DNA from: Shimazuella alba
GTDB lineage: Bacteria > Bacillota > Bacilli > Thermoactinomycetales > Thermoactinomycetaceae
Direction of reading: 5' to 3'
DNA: 64,000 nt
NCBI RefSeq assembly: GCF_009831235.1
Contig: NZ_WUUL01000002.1
Span: 392,425-456,424, forward strand
In this document: in pieces, positions 17,365-26,418 of the stretch
Position numbering within the stretch: position 1 is the first letter of the stretch
Layout: every line of letters starts with the position of its first letter
Translations under genes and position numbers: made by a program
The notes under the pieces: model-generated
What the model saw: only the letters and a program-made list of their open reading frames with translations
What the model was told of the DNA's origin: nothing
Database searches by the model: none

Positions 17365-18222
17365 TTATTGGATCAAATGATCTTGGTGTATCAGTTCAAT
17401 AAGCCGCTCTAATTCCCTGTCAGAATAATACTCGATTTCTATTCTTCCTTTTTTACGACCTTGTTTAATTTTCACAGGAGTGCTGAACACTTGTTGCAAC
17501 ATATCTTCATACCGTTTAATGGTCGGTTCCAAACGTTTTGGTACTTCTTTTGATTTTTGAGGCTGTTGTTGATGCAAACGTTGAATCCATTCTTCTAATT
17601 GACGTACACTAGCTCTCTCTTTAATTGCTTTAGTTGCTAACTGGATTTGTACTTGCTCATCTTTGACTCCTAAAATAGCACGTGCATGTCCCATCGATAA
17701 TGTTCCACGTGAAACATCGGATTGTATCTCCATTGGCAATTGCAACAAACGTAGAAAATTCGTTACATGCGGACGACTTTTCCCTACACGCTCCGATAAT
17801 TCTTCTTGTGTAAGGGTTAAACGATCCATCAATTTGTGATAAGCAGTAGCAATTTCCATTGGATTTAAATCTTCTCGTTGCAGGTTCTCGACAAGGGCTA
17901 TTTCCATCATCTGTTCATCGGTAAACTCACGAATTACGATGGGTACTTTTTCTAGGAGTGCTAATTTTGCTGCTCGCAAGCGTCTTTCTCCAGCGATAAC
18001 CTCATATCCTCGAATGCTTTTGCGAACGATTAATGGTTGAACGACACCATGTTGTTTTATCGAATCCGATAACTCTTGAATCCCTTGGTCATCGAAATGT
18101 TTCCGTGGCTGATATGGATTAGGACGAAGTTCTTCCACATTTGCTTCACTGATCACGTCTTCTTTTTCAACATCCACCTTTGTAAACAGTGCATCCAAAC
18201 CTCTACCCAGACCTTTAGCCAT
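17365..18222 (-). CDS. parB: Chromosome-partitioning CTPase ParB/Spo0J
   Basis: The 285-residue protein loads at parS, spreads as a CTP-dependent clamp, and recruits condensin. The N-terminus [13 protein letters not shown] is the conserved Soj-activating segment. The CTP-binding motifs NPYQPRKHF and [11 protein letters not shown] (about 75-85) and the helix-turn-helix [23 protein letters not shown] are present. It overlaps parA by 8 bases. A parS site lies inside the gene. Confidence 0.97.
   Translation of the reverse strand: MAKGLGRGLDALFTKVDVEKEDVISEANVEELRPNPYQPRKHFDDQGIQELSDSIKQHGVVQPLIVRKSIRGYEVIAGERRLRAAKLALLEKVPIVIREFTDEQMMEIALVENLQREDLNPMEIATAYHKLMDRLTLTQEELSERVGKSRPHVTNFLRLLQLPMEIQSDVSRGTLSMGHARAILGVKDEQVQIQLATKAIKERASVRQLEEWIQRLHQQQPQKSKEVPKRLEPTIKRYEDMLQQVFSTPVKIKQGRKKGRIEIEYYSDRELERLIELIHQDHLIQ
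17701..17716. promoter_or_regulatory. parS site inside parB
   Basis: TGTTCCACGTGAAACA matches the 16-base ParB site with a single departure from perfect symmetry. In Bacillus subtilis a parS also lies within spo0J. Confidence 0.92.
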
Positions 18223-18976
18223 TCGCCACTACCTCCTTCGCCAAACTCACATAACATTCTGCTCCGCGTGATTTCGCATCATATGCAAGAATGGGAACCC
18301 CATGGCTTGGTGCTTCACTCAAACGCACATTCCTTGGAATTACAGTATCATATACTTTGCTCTGAAAATATTTTTTTACTTCCTCCATAACTTGCATGGA
18401 TAAATTCGTTCTACCATCAAACATGGTAAGCAAGACACCTTCTACTTCTAATCGTTTATTTAGATGTTTTTGCACAATGCGGATGGTATTTAATAATTGC
18501 CCGAGCCCTTCAAGTGCATAAAACTCACATTGTATAGGGATAAGTACCGATTCTACTGCAGTTAATGCATTAAGGGTAATAATACCTAAGGAAGGAGGAC
18601 AATCAATAAAAATATAATCAAACTGATCTTTCACTTGTTGGATAGCCCATTTTAAACGTAACTCTCTTGAAATAGCTTGGCTAAGTTCAATTTCAGCTCC
18701 CGCTAATTGAATGGTAGCAGGTAATAACCACAAACCATCCACACTAGTAGGAATGATTACTTCAGCAGGGTTTTGTTCATTCATCAATACATCATAGACA
18801 CATTCGTTAACATCGGCTTTGTTAATTCCTAAGCCACTAGTCGTATTTCCTTGGGGATCTATGTCTACCAACAATACTTTCTTTTTCATTGCTGCAACAC
18901 TAGCTGATAGGTTGATCGATGTCGTCGTTTTGCCGACGCCCCCTTTTTGATTTGCAATTGCAATTACTCTGCCCAC
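18215..18976 (-). CDS. parA: ParA-family ATPase Soj
   Basis: The 253-residue Walker-type ATPase has the deviant P-loop [13 protein letters not shown] (about 11-23), switch [10 protein letters not shown] (about 38-46) and IDCPPSLG (about 123-130). It regulates DnaA and chromosome segregation together with Spo0J. It starts with GTG behind AGGTGG and is coupled to parB by an 8-base overlap. Confidence 0.97.
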   Translation of the reverse strand: MGRVIAIANQKGGVGKTTTSINLSASVAAMKKKVLLVDIDPQGNTTSGLGINKADVNECVYDVLMNEQNPAEVIIPTSVDGLWLLPATIQLAGAEIELSQAISRELRLKWAIQQVKDQFDYIFIDCPPSLGIITLNALTAVESVLIPIQCEFYALEGLGQLLNTIRIVQKHLNKRLEVEGVLLTMFDGRTNLSMQVMEEVKKYFQSKVYDTVIPRNVRLSEAPSHGVPILAYDAKSRGAECYVSLAKEVVANG

Positions 18977-19038
18977 GATGCCACCTACTCACTTTTAACA
19001 TTTTTCTCTATTATTCTATAGGAAAATCAATTTATCTA

Positions 19039-19860
19039 TCAATCCCTTGTTGCTTTTGGAATACGAATCATCAATTCATAAAACTGTTCTGATTCTTCCT
19101 CAGAAGCGATCACTTCCATCCCAGTCTGTTTAATCATATCCAAAGATTGCCGAATGGTATTGACTGCAAGTCGAAAATCACGCGAAGGCCTTGCAGTTTT
19201 TTTAGGAGTTTGCTTTGTCTCCAACAATTTGCGAATTCTTTCTTCTGTCTGCTTTACATTCCACTCTTTTTCTATAATTTCGGTTAAGCATTTGTACTGT
19301 TTCTCTTCATCTTTTAAGGAAAGAAGTGCACGAGCATGTCTTTCTGTTATCGATCGATCGAGCAAAGCATCTTGAACAAAAGATGGAAGTTGTAACAGCC
19401 TTAATTTATTAGCAATAGTAGATTGACTCTTCCCCAGTCTTTGAGCTAACCCATCTTGTGTTAAATGATGAACTTCTAAAAGCTGCTCTAACGCTTTTGC
19501 TTCTTCAATAGATGTTAATTCTTCTCTTTGTAAATTTTCAATCAATGCAGCAGATGCTGCCTGTGAATCACTTAATTCGCGTATAATTGCTGGGATTGTA
19601 GGAAAGTTCAACTTCTTTACGGCACGAAGTCTTCTTTCTCCCGCAATTAATTCATAGTGTTTGCCCTTTTGACGAACCACAACAGGTTGAATAACTCCGT
19701 GGAGTCGGATTGTTTGGCACAACTCTTCTAGCCGATCATCTAAGAAAACTACACGTGGTTGATAGGGACTAGGTTTGATGAGGCTTACAGGGACTTGTTT
19801 TACCTGCTCCACTTGCTGTTTCTCTGCTAAGCCAAATAACCGACTAAACGGTTCTTTCAT
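19039..19860 (-). CDS. noc: Nucleoid occlusion protein Noc
   Basis: This ParB paralog has 273 residues from the ATG at 19860. The start [14 protein letters not shown] is an amphipathic helix like the membrane-targeting N-terminus of Bacillus Noc, and this decides the start over a TTG 14 codons upstream. It keeps [17 protein letters not shown] and the helix-turn-helix [23 protein letters not shown]. Noc blocks division over the nucleoid by binding CCCGGG-centred sites and the membrane. Two near-consensus Noc sites are present in this window, in rsmG and gyrB. Confidence 0.92.
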   Translation of the reverse strand: MKEPFSRLFGLAEKQQVEQVKQVPVSLIKPSPYQPRVVFLDDRLEELCQTIRLHGVIQPVVVRQKGKHYELIAGERRLRAVKKLNFPTIPAIIRELSDSQAASAALIENLQREELTSIEEAKALEQLLEVHHLTQDGLAQRLGKSQSTIANKLRLLQLPSFVQDALLDRSITERHARALLSLKDEEKQYKCLTEIIEKEWNVKQTEERIRKLLETKQTPKKTARPSRDFRLAVNTIRQSLDMIKQTGMEVIASEEESEQFYELMIRIPKATRD

Positions 19861-19989
19861 ACCACTCCACCGCCGTTCACCATATTCTAATTGCCAAAGC
19901 AAGTGTTGTATAATTGCATAAACCTGCTTTTATTCTTTATCATTTCGCTATGAAATCGTTACCACCTGCTAAATAAGTTAAATTTTGGG

Positions 19990-20005
19990 CGTTCCACGTG
20001 GAACA
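19990..20005. promoter_or_regulatory. parS-like palindrome between noc and the actin-like gene
   Basis: GTTCCACGTGGAAC is a perfect 14-base palindrome sharing the CACGTG core and flanks of parS (CGTTCCACGTGGAACA overall). It lies about 130 bases upstream of noc and 180 bases upstream of the ParM-like gene. Confidence 0.75.
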
Positions 20006-20101
20006 TTTTCATATGTAGTTATTCCTTTGTCATTTAGATATTACTATTTACATTAGATTTAGTTGTCCTTTTTAAATTGGGTGTTTCTGAATAGAAAATC
20101 C

Positions 20102-20130
20102 TTGATCCTATTACTTGTAATTGGTAGAAT
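20102..20130 (+). promoter_or_regulatory. SigA-type promoter of the ParM-like gene
   Basis: TTGATC and TAGAAT are separated by 17 bases, about 50 bases upstream of the start codon. No tandem iterons of the parC type are visible nearby. Confidence 0.6.
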
Positions 20131-20182
20131 CGTTGAGAGGGAAAATAGAAAACTACGCGATTGATCCTAGGAGGAAATCGAA

Positions 20183-21385
20183 ATGAGTACACCTGTCTAC
20201 ATAGGTAATGACCAAGGTTACTATGGTACAAAGGTAGTTAGCCGTGCTAATGGTAAATTCTATAAAATGTTTATCCGCAATATGGTTGTCCCTAACCGCG
20301 TTGGCGAAATCACTTACAATAATGACCCCCATAACATCATGTATCGCGAAGCGGATGGAGATCGTGAATGGTTCTGTGGAAAGCTTGCCGTAGAACAATC
20401 CGGAGATGATGAATTATTCGATTCTCACAAACGACGCCTTTTTAGCCCAACATGGTTCCGCGAGCAAGAATACCTCATTATGTTTCGTGTAAGTACTGGT
20501 TTGATGCTGCAAGGAAACAATGAACCTGTTGTATCCGTAGCACTTCCAACTGATAGTTACATCGACTACAAAGACGAATTAAAAAGACGCCTCATTGGAA
20601 AACACACTTTCGAAGTAAAACAAGGTAATTTGCCTTATCGCAAAATCGAATTTGAAATCAAAAAAGAAAATCTATTTGTTATCAGTCAGCCAATGGCAAC
20701 TTTATTCCACATTGCTCTTGACCGTGATGGAAAACTATTAAATGAAGATCTCTTTATCCAAAAGGTAAGTATTAACGACCTTGGTTTTGGTACTTCGGAC
20801 ATTGAGACCCTACATGGTGAAACAATTATTAAACGTCAAAGCTTTACATCTCGACATGCAATGCTAAATGTCTACAATTTACTATCGAAACGCTTACTTG
20901 AGTTCACTCGTACTGCTGATGCGGAAAACAATGGGAAAGAATATCCGATTTGGAGTCTTCCTCGCATCGTAAACTCAGGAGAAATCAGTTTTAAAGGAAA
21001 AACACATGATGTAAGCGCGATCGTACAAGAATGTGTTCGCGAAGTTGGGTCTAATCTCGTGGAAGAAGTATGGCAACGACTTGATTTTGGTGATGATATT
21101 ACCTATATCATCTTAACAGGTGGTGCATCCATTCCATTTAAACCATTCTACCGTGAGCGTTTTGGAGATAAATTGATTTTCGCAGAAGATTACGGAATTG
21201 AAGCTCAATTTGCAAATGGTTTTGGACTTTGTAAATTCTCCCAATCGAAATCAAAAGCTGTACCAGTTAAAGACCTATTAGAAGCAGCTGCGACCATTCA
21301 ACAAGAATTTACTGTTCCAGATGCATTAAGCGAAGCCATGAACAAAAAACAACAAACGCCACAACAAAAAATCAAAAATAAGTAA
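20183..21385 (+). CDS. ParM/StbA-type actin-like ATPase
   Basis: The 400-residue protein has the actin-fold nucleotide motifs. Phosphate-1 is VYIGNDQGYYGTKVV (about 5-19), phosphate-2 is INDLGFGTSDIETL (about 198-211), and the adenosine motif is YIILTGGASIPFKPF (about 305-319). This fits the ParM/Alp/Ta0583 branch of filament-forming actins, usually carried on plasmids or phages. Here it sits between noc and rsmG beside a parS-like palindrome. It has its own promoter, an AGGAGG ribosome site, and a strong hairpin after the gene. The C-terminal 35 residues are Gln/Lys-rich and probably disordered. No ParR-like gene is adjacent. Whether it moves DNA is unknown. Confidence 0.88.
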   Translation: MSTPVYIGNDQGYYGTKVVSRANGKFYKMFIRNMVVPNRVGEITYNNDPHNIMYREADGDREWFCGKLAVEQSGDDELFDSHKRRLFSPTWFREQEYLIMFRVSTGLMLQGNNEPVVSVALPTDSYIDYKDELKRRLIGKHTFEVKQGNLPYRKIEFEIKKENLFVISQPMATLFHIALDRDGKLLNEDLFIQKVSINDLGFGTSDIETLHGETIIKRQSFTSRHAMLNVYNLLSKRLLEFTRTADAENNGKEYPIWSLPRIVNSGEISFKGKTHDVSAIVQECVREVGSNLVEEVWQRLDFGDDITYIILTGGASIPFKPFYRERFGDKLIFAEDYGIEAQFANGFGLCKFSQSKSKAVPVKDLLEAAATIQQEFTVPDALSEAMNKKQQTPQQKIKNK

Positions 21386-21415
21386 GTATTCCTGTGTAAG
21401 GTCTAGCTTATTGAG

Positions 21416-21443
21416 AGAATCCCCCAAAATATTGGGGGATTCT
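21416..21443 (+). terminator. Strong hairpin after the ParM-like gene
   Basis: AGAATCCCCCAA and TTGGGGGATTCT pair perfectly over 12 bases around an AATA loop. The T tract after it is weak, so it may only attenuate transcription into the next gene. Confidence 0.65.
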
Positions 21444-21576
21444 GCTATATTCTTCCCTATTTTACGTGTTAACATATCGAAAAAGGAACTAGCCTTCTGT
21501 TGAAAAAAAAGAGATAATAGGATGGAAGAAATGGGCGATCAATATTTTATTAAGAAATAAAAAGGAGGGATACGAG

Positions 21577-23613
21577 ATGAATGAAAAAGTGCAGGAGTTT
21601 GATACAGTTGTTTTAGGTTTTGATGAGAAATCAAAAGCAACCGTTGAAGCACTTCAAGAACAGGGGAAAAATGTCCTATATATATCAATAGATCCTCAAA
21701 CTATGATAAGCCTAATAGCGCAAAAACAAGTCCATACAGCGGAATCGGATAAGGCGATATCACATTTACAGATACAAAAACATCACATGGAAACTCCTAT
21801 TCAACATTCAACTACATATCTATTACAACCTATTGTACAAATAGAAACTACCACATCTGATCAAGTCATAGATCAGACTGCCAAAGAAACAGAAGAGATT
21901 GAGTTACAGATCCCTTCTCCAAACGATAACGTTTCGGATGTTGTATTACATGAAGAAGTAGAACCACAAAAGGTTGCATTTTCATTTGAAGAAGTGTCCA
22001 ATGATCTACCACGCTCCAATGAGGACAAGGAAGCAGATGTCGTCGTCCAAGCTACTGGAGTAGAACATGGAACTAAAAAAATGGATGAAGAACAATCGGC
22101 AGAAAAAATTGCTATAGATATGAAAACAGAACCTGTAGATGATAGGGCACAAGAACAATCTTCAGATGAATCCATAGAAGATACAGAAGAAAAAATAGCA
22201 AATGAAGCGACCGTGGAACAGGAAGAGGAACAAGAACAACAACCTGATGAAGACAAAGAAGAAAAAACATCGAAGGAAGTCTCTGCTGAAGAATCAGAAG
22301 AATTCTCTTTCCCTATTATTACGCCGCTCACAAAAGAGAGCTCTTTAATTGACAATCGTATGCTAGGAATACGCGGAAGCAAGTATCGTGGACTACAGCG
22401 CAGTAACAAGCCTGGTGCTGGTTCTATGCTCTCTTCCTATCATTTGTTTAATCCAATTCGTATAGAGGGAGAAGAAGATACAGAAGCCTTGCCTTTCACA
22501 GCAGAGCAAGACACAACAGTTCCATTAGAAAATGAATCAAATATAGAAACCTCCGAACAAGATGAGATAAAGCAAAATGATTCCATGGAAAAATTGTCGT
22601 TTATGGACAAAAACTTTATTTTTCATGGTCCACAACTGTCACCAGACGACACTACTATCTCTCCCCAACTGAATTCCGAATCAGATGAGGTTGAAGATAA
22701 TGAACAGCAAGATGAATACCTAAAATCATCAGACACACAATTAGAGTTTGTTGAAGACCAGGATGAGTGGGATGATCCAGATCTCATGGACCAAGAAAAC
22801 CATCCTAACACTAATCAAAAAAAGAAAATGTTACCCGACTTTGACGATCTCATTTTACAATCCCATTTAGAAGAAGATGTTTCTTTAGAGGATGACAACA
22901 GTGTTATGAATGAAACGAGCAATTCAGATGTAGACGACGAAAACAACATAGAAAAAGATTCTACTACGAAAGATGAACAAATCGAATCAGAAGAGGAGCA
23001 TACGAATCCTCCTACACTGGTATTGGATCGAGACATTCGACTACGGAAAAAGTTTTCATTCCATCAACTGCATCAAGAAACAAAACCGGAGCAAACCCTC
23101 GACTCTGTAAATCGAGAAAAAACAGTTAAAAATAATGAAGAAGAACAAACAACGAAAAAACCTGATATTTTCCCACTTGAACCATTTTCATCGCGGCGAA
23201 GAAATAAAAAAAGTCGACTCTTTTCAACCTTAGAATCAACAATACCGAATCCGATTGTTCAACCATCTACAACACCGAAACAAGAAAAATCTTTTTCTAA
23301 CTTGATTCAAGACTCCATCATACATCATGAAATAGAAGAAAAACCTGCTAAAACGATAAATCCAGAATCTATGGAGATGGAAGATTTTCTAGATCAAACC
23401 GAAGAAGACAATGAGAACGTAGAAACTAATTCAGACAATAACTTAAAGATCGATAACATCGAATTTGAAGAACCTTATGGTTACAATAGTTTTGAGGATT
23501 TCTTCCCATCATTTTCAAATAGTAATGATCGTAAACGACAAGAGATGGATAAGATTGAAAAACGAAAGATCGCCCTAAGAGGTCTTCACAATCTAATCAA
23601 TAACTTAGGTTAG
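21577..23613 (+). CDS. Large acidic, mostly disordered protein next to the actin-like gene
   Basis: I do not recognise the family. The first 60 residues look folded, with a strand-turn-helix (TVVLGFDEKSKATVEAL) and KNVLYISIDPQ, recalling a Rossmann half. Most of the remaining 600 residues are Glu/Asp/Ser/Gln-rich and low complexity. Basic, non-repetitive islands interrupt them: RMLGIRGSKYRGLQRSNKPG (about 261-280), RDIRLRKKFSFHQLH (about 486-500) and SSRRRNKKSRLF (about 540-551). The C-terminus returns to order with GYNSFEDFFPSF and a basic amphipathic helix (KRKIALRGLHNLINNLG). It starts with GGAGGG, 190 bases after the actin-like gene on the same strand. Role unknown; a filament or DNA adaptor is inference. 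Confidence 0.8.
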   Translation: MNEKVQEFDTVVLGFDEKSKATVEALQEQGKNVLYISIDPQTMISLIAQKQVHTAESDKAISHLQIQKHHMETPIQHSTTYLLQPIVQIETTTSDQVIDQTAKETEEIELQIPSPNDNVSDVVLHEEVEPQKVAFSFEEVSNDLPRSNEDKEADVVVQATGVEHGTKKMDEEQSAEKIAIDMKTEPVDDRAQEQSSDESIEDTEEKIANEATVEQEEEQEQQPDEDKEEKTSKEVSAEESEEFSFPIITPLTKESSLIDNRMLGIRGSKYRGLQRSNKPGAGSMLSSYHLFNPIRIEGEEDTEALPFTAEQDTTVPLENESNIETSEQDEIKQNDSMEKLSFMDKNFIFHGPQLSPDDTTISPQLNSESDEVEDNEQQDEYLKSSDTQLEFVEDQDEWDDPDLMDQENHPNTNQKKKMLPDFDDLILQSHLEEDVSLEDDNSVMNETSNSDVDDENNIEKDSTTKDEQIESEEEHTNPPTLVLDRDIRLRKKFSFHQLHQETKPEQTLDSVNREKTVKNNEEEQTTKKPDIFPLEPFSSRRRNKKSRLFSTLESTIPNPIVQPSTTPKQEKSFSNLIQDSIIHHEIEEKPAKTINPESMEMEDFLDQTEEDNENVETNSDNNLKIDNIEFEEPYGYNSFEDFFPSFSNSNDRKRQEMDKIEKRKIALRGLHNLINNLG

Positions 23614-23666
23614 TCATGAGCACCTGTCAAATGGTGCCTTGCTCAGGCCTATAAGATCTATTACTG

Positions 23667-23688
23667 GCTAGCGTCTAAAGGCGCTAGC
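23667..23688 (+). terminator. Terminator of the acidic protein gene
   Basis: GCTAGCG and CGCTAGC pair around TCTAAAGG, followed by TTTCATTTTGTT. A second hairpin (GAGCACC/GGTGC..CTC) lies just upstream. Confidence 0.8.
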
Positions 23689-24037
23689 TTTCATTTTGTT
23701 CAGCCTATATATTACTTTTTCCACTTTTGCTTTTCCTAAAGAGACGTTTGTATTACTCAGCAGTCTTCCCATCTACTTAACTTAACTAGTGCGGTATCAT
23801 GCTATTTCTTTTTTATCATTTACGCTCAAATGAACTGGGGGTAGTATCTTTTATGTCAACAACCCACCTTCTACAGAAATTAATCGTGTATTGACTGGAA
23901 AGAACCAGAGGTGGGTAATCTATGTAGATGAATAGAGTAACACGGAAAATAGAGATAATCCAAAAAACAGCAAGCCTAGTTTAAAATTTATGTTTGAACA
24001 TTTTTTCGCGTTATGATCTTGGAGAGTTCTAAAAAAG
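23689..24037. other. 350-base gap without a gene
   Basis: Neither strand carries a protein-like frame or RNA structure I can name. The gap separates the acidic-protein terminator from the next hairpin. Confidence 0.5.
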
Positions 24038-24062
24038 AAAAACCGAAATCCTTCTGGTTTTT
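24038..24062 (+). terminator. Rho-independent terminator
   Basis: AAAAACC and GGTTTTT pair around GAAATCCTTCT, followed by GCTTTTTGTTTG. No gene ends immediately upstream, so it may close a decayed or non-coding transcript. Confidence 0.65.
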
Positions 24063-24095
24063 GCTTTTTGTTTGTTATTCATGCAACCCAAATCA

Positions 24096-24124
24096 TTGCT
24101 AATATATTTGTATTAAAGTATGAT
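24096..24124 (+). promoter_or_regulatory. Putative promoter of the 97-residue orphan gene
   Basis: TTGCTA and TATGAT are 17 bases apart, 38 bases before the chosen GTG start. Confidence 0.45.
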
Positions 24125-24162
24125 CTACTTGTATCCTACACCATCTCATCTTGGAGGTTGTT

Positions 24163-24456
24163 GTGGCTCTTTCAAAGTCTCAGATTCTGAGTGAACTCAA
24201 TAAGGCTCGAATTCAGATGAATAATGATTTCAATAATACTTATCCGACTCGCAGGGATTATCCTAGGCATCAGGAGGATCTTCGGTATTATGACGAGCTG
24301 GAGAGGCTAGTGAATGAGGCCGCTCCTGGTAAGCAGCTGTCCTCGAAAAACAAGACCGCACAGAAGTTTTTGGATGAGGTTTACGCAGGAAAGCGCTACA
24401 GTAAAATGGATGATCCTTGGAATGACATCGCTGAGTACTTGAGGGCCAACAAGTAG
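24163..24456 (+). CDS. Orphan 97-residue hydrophilic protein
   Basis: I do not recognise the family. A GTG at 24163 with GGAGG 5 bases upstream is preferred over a TTG at 24151, which lacks a site. The product is charged and helical, with LSELNKARIQMNNDF, RHQEDLRYYDELERLV and DDPWNDIAEYL. It has no signal peptide or membrane segment. It forms an isolated cassette with its own promoter and a downstream terminator. Codons look somewhat richer in G and C than neighbouring genes. This suggests transfer, for example an immunity, antitoxin or phage-type small protein. Confidence 0.6.
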   Translation: MALSKSQILSELNKARIQMNNDFNNTYPTRRDYPRHQEDLRYYDELERLVNEAAPGKQLSSKNKTAQKFLDEVYAGKRYSKMDDPWNDIAEYLRANK

Positions 24457-24480
24457 GGCAACAGGTGTAATGCTTGCTGA

Positions 24481-24511
24481 TCTAATCAGTGGCATTGCAC
24501 CGCTGATTAGA
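24481..24511. repeat. Inverted repeat downstream of the orphan gene
   Basis: TCTAATCAG and CTGATTAGA are exact inverted copies, extended by TG/CA pairs inside. There is no T run, so it is not a typical terminator. Confidence 0.5.
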
Positions 24512-24622
24512 AACACAGTAAAAGAAATATTTTCGAGTCCCATCTGTTACAACGCCGAGCGGTTTCGCAAAAATAGACTAATTTTAATGATAAAAAATAA
24601 TAAGAACATATAGCAAATAAGT

Positions 24623-24654
24623 AAAGGGCTACGCTAAGTTGGCGTAGCCCTTTT
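24623..24654 (+). terminator. Strong terminator
   Basis: AAAGGGCTACGC and GCGTAGCCCTTT form a 12-base stem around TAAGTTG with T bases after it. It can work on either strand. Confidence 0.8.
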
Positions 24655-25702
24655 AGTCTAATGCTGTTGGTCAAATACCATCGATTATCACCATTACTCC
24701 CCCAGACAACACTGAGCTGATTGGCAAATTCTATCGCAATCATGACTAATGGATTTCTTTTCGCTTAGTCCCCGTCCATCTCAAAAAGTTGGTAGAACGC
24801 CCAACCCACGGTGTCCACCACAGAATATTTTAAAGGAAGATAACAGAACAGAGTGATCCCATAAAGGAAATACCAAACAACGACGCCGCCATTCCTCTCG
24901 ATCTATTGGAGATCGGAAAGGAATGGCAGCTAAATGAAGAACTCGTTTAACGGAGGGCTTCGCGTACAACAGTAACTACTTCACTCAGGTCCTCTCGCTT
25001 CATGCTCTGTCCTCTTGGCGAACCAGCGATACCAGGCTTTCCACCAGCAGTCAGGTCCCCAGACTTTTTTCACACTGCCTCGCAGTTGACCTGATTTCCC
25101 TCACAAGAAACCACAATTGTACGACGTGAAGTATTGAACGTCACGATAACTGGAACAATAGTCCCATTAGGCTTATCGTAACCGCATTGCAGAAAACTTG
25201 AGAGATAATAAAAACGCGTACATGCCTATCTTCTTCTATTAGGCATGCCTCAATCTTATTTCTATGCTGTTGATCCCAATGCTTTCCTTTTTCAATCAAC
25301 TCTTTGTTCCTGAAGAACAAGACTTGTTCGAGAAAGTCAAGGTGTTCTTTCACAAGAGATGTCACATCCCCGTGGAGTTGCTTGGACCAAATAGTCTCCG
25401 CAAAAGCCCAGGATGCGAGAAGATGGGATCGAGTTTTTCGATCCAACTCCTGATATGATGAGATCCTACACAGGAAATGTAGAGTGCAGAATCCCAGAAG
25501 GGGTTCTAACTAATGGGATTTCCCATAAGTGCATACAACCACTTCAGCGTTCCCAAGTCAATATGGGAAACACCTGCTGTGTAGAAAGATCGCACAAGGT
25601 GTACTTCCAACCCGGTACTGTGGTCTCTCCATACGTTGATTCTACAGTCGCTACTCGATCCCTTACTTCGGAGTTTTCTCGCTCACAAAGATATAACAAT
25701 TA
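24655..25702. other. 1.05-kb stretch with no recognisable gene
   Basis: Several overlapping frames of 60-100 codons are open on both strands. None has a clear start plus ribosome site, and none has a motif I know. The minus-strand frame 25141-25446 can be extended upstream to a stop near 25520 without an ATG. The composition is slightly richer in G and C than the flanking core genes. It may be decayed foreign DNA. Confidence 0.4.
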
Positions 25703-25722
25703 AAAACCTCTTTCGAGGTTTT
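25703..25722. terminator. Bidirectional terminator at the rsmG 3' end
   Basis: AAAACCTC and GAGGTTTT pair around TTTC with A/T runs on both sides. It abuts the rsmG stop codon. Confidence 0.8.
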
Positions 25723-26418
25723 TTAAAGGGGTGATTTTTTCATTATTCCTGCTTTTCGTGGGTATTTCTTTGGAGTTGCCTGATTTTTTTTCATCACTAC
25801 CAAATTCCTCTGTCCCATTTGCTCTGGTAAGGTGAGTGGATGTACTTCCTTACTCGCTCTTCCTAAAATATATAAAGACTGCTTAGCAGACAGTACCTCC
25901 TGCTCCACCTCTGCACCTTTCATCGCTACAAAATCGCCGCCGATTCGGACAAATGGGAAACAATACTCCGCTAAAATATTTAATTTCGCAACTGCCCGAG
26001 AAGTGACGAGATCATAGTTTTCTCGATGAGCTGATAACAGAGCAATATCTTCTGCTCTTCCATGGATATAGTCTACATCCTTAAACCCCAATGAATCTCC
26101 AACTTCTTGTAAAAAATAGATTCGTTTTAAAAGAGAATCCAGCAGAGTAAGTTTGAGATGTGGAAACGCTATTTTTAACGGAATCCCAGGAAAGCCAGCT
26201 CCCGTTCCAACATCTAAAAGCTTCTGTGTATCTGTTAAGTCTATTACCCGGGAAATAGTCAAGGAATCATAAAAATGTTTGATAAAAACTTCTTGCTCCT
26301 CTGTGATCGCTGTCAAGTTCATCACTTTGTTTTTTTCAATCAGCAATCGATAATAGAGTTCAAATTGATCCAATTGCTCTTTGCTCAGATGATACTCATC
26401 TTGAAGATAACTTCTCAT
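25723..26418 (-). CDS. rsmG: 16S rRNA (guanine-527-N7)-methyltransferase
   Basis: The 231-residue SAM-dependent enzyme methylates G527 of 16S rRNA. It carries the glycine loop [19 protein letters not shown] (about 67-85), [10 protein letters not shown] and VTSRAVAKL. The C-terminus ends in a basic tail ([14 protein letters not shown]). It overlaps mnmG by 4 bases, as in the gidAB operon. In Bacillus it would adjoin noc; here about 5.7 kb intervenes. Confidence 0.97.
   Translation of the reverse strand: MRSYLQDEYHLSKEQLDQFELYYRLLIEKNKVMNLTAITEEQEVFIKHFYDSLTISRVIDLTDTQKLLDVGTGAGFPGIPLKIAFPHLKLTLLDSLLKRIYFLQEVGDSLGFKDVDYIHGRAEDIALLSAHRENYDLVTSRAVAKLNILAEYCFPFVRIGGDFVAMKGAEVEQEVLSAKQSLYILGRASKEVHPLTLPEQMGQRNLVVMKKNQATPKKYPRKAGIMKKSPL
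26243..26256. promoter_or_regulatory. Candidate Noc-binding site in rsmG
   Basis: ATTACCCGGGAAAT differs from the Bacillus Noc site ATTTCCCGGGAAAT at one position. The flanks extend the symmetry (CT..AG). Confidence 0.5.

Noticed and set aside
21873..23036. Minus-strand Ser-rich frames
   Set aside because: They mirror the Glu/Asp-rich codons of the acidic protein gene, which has the ribosome site and terminator.
25141..25703. Frames of 96-101 codons on both strands
   Set aside because: No start with a ribosome site and no known motif; the two strands overlap, so at most one could be real and neither can be supported.
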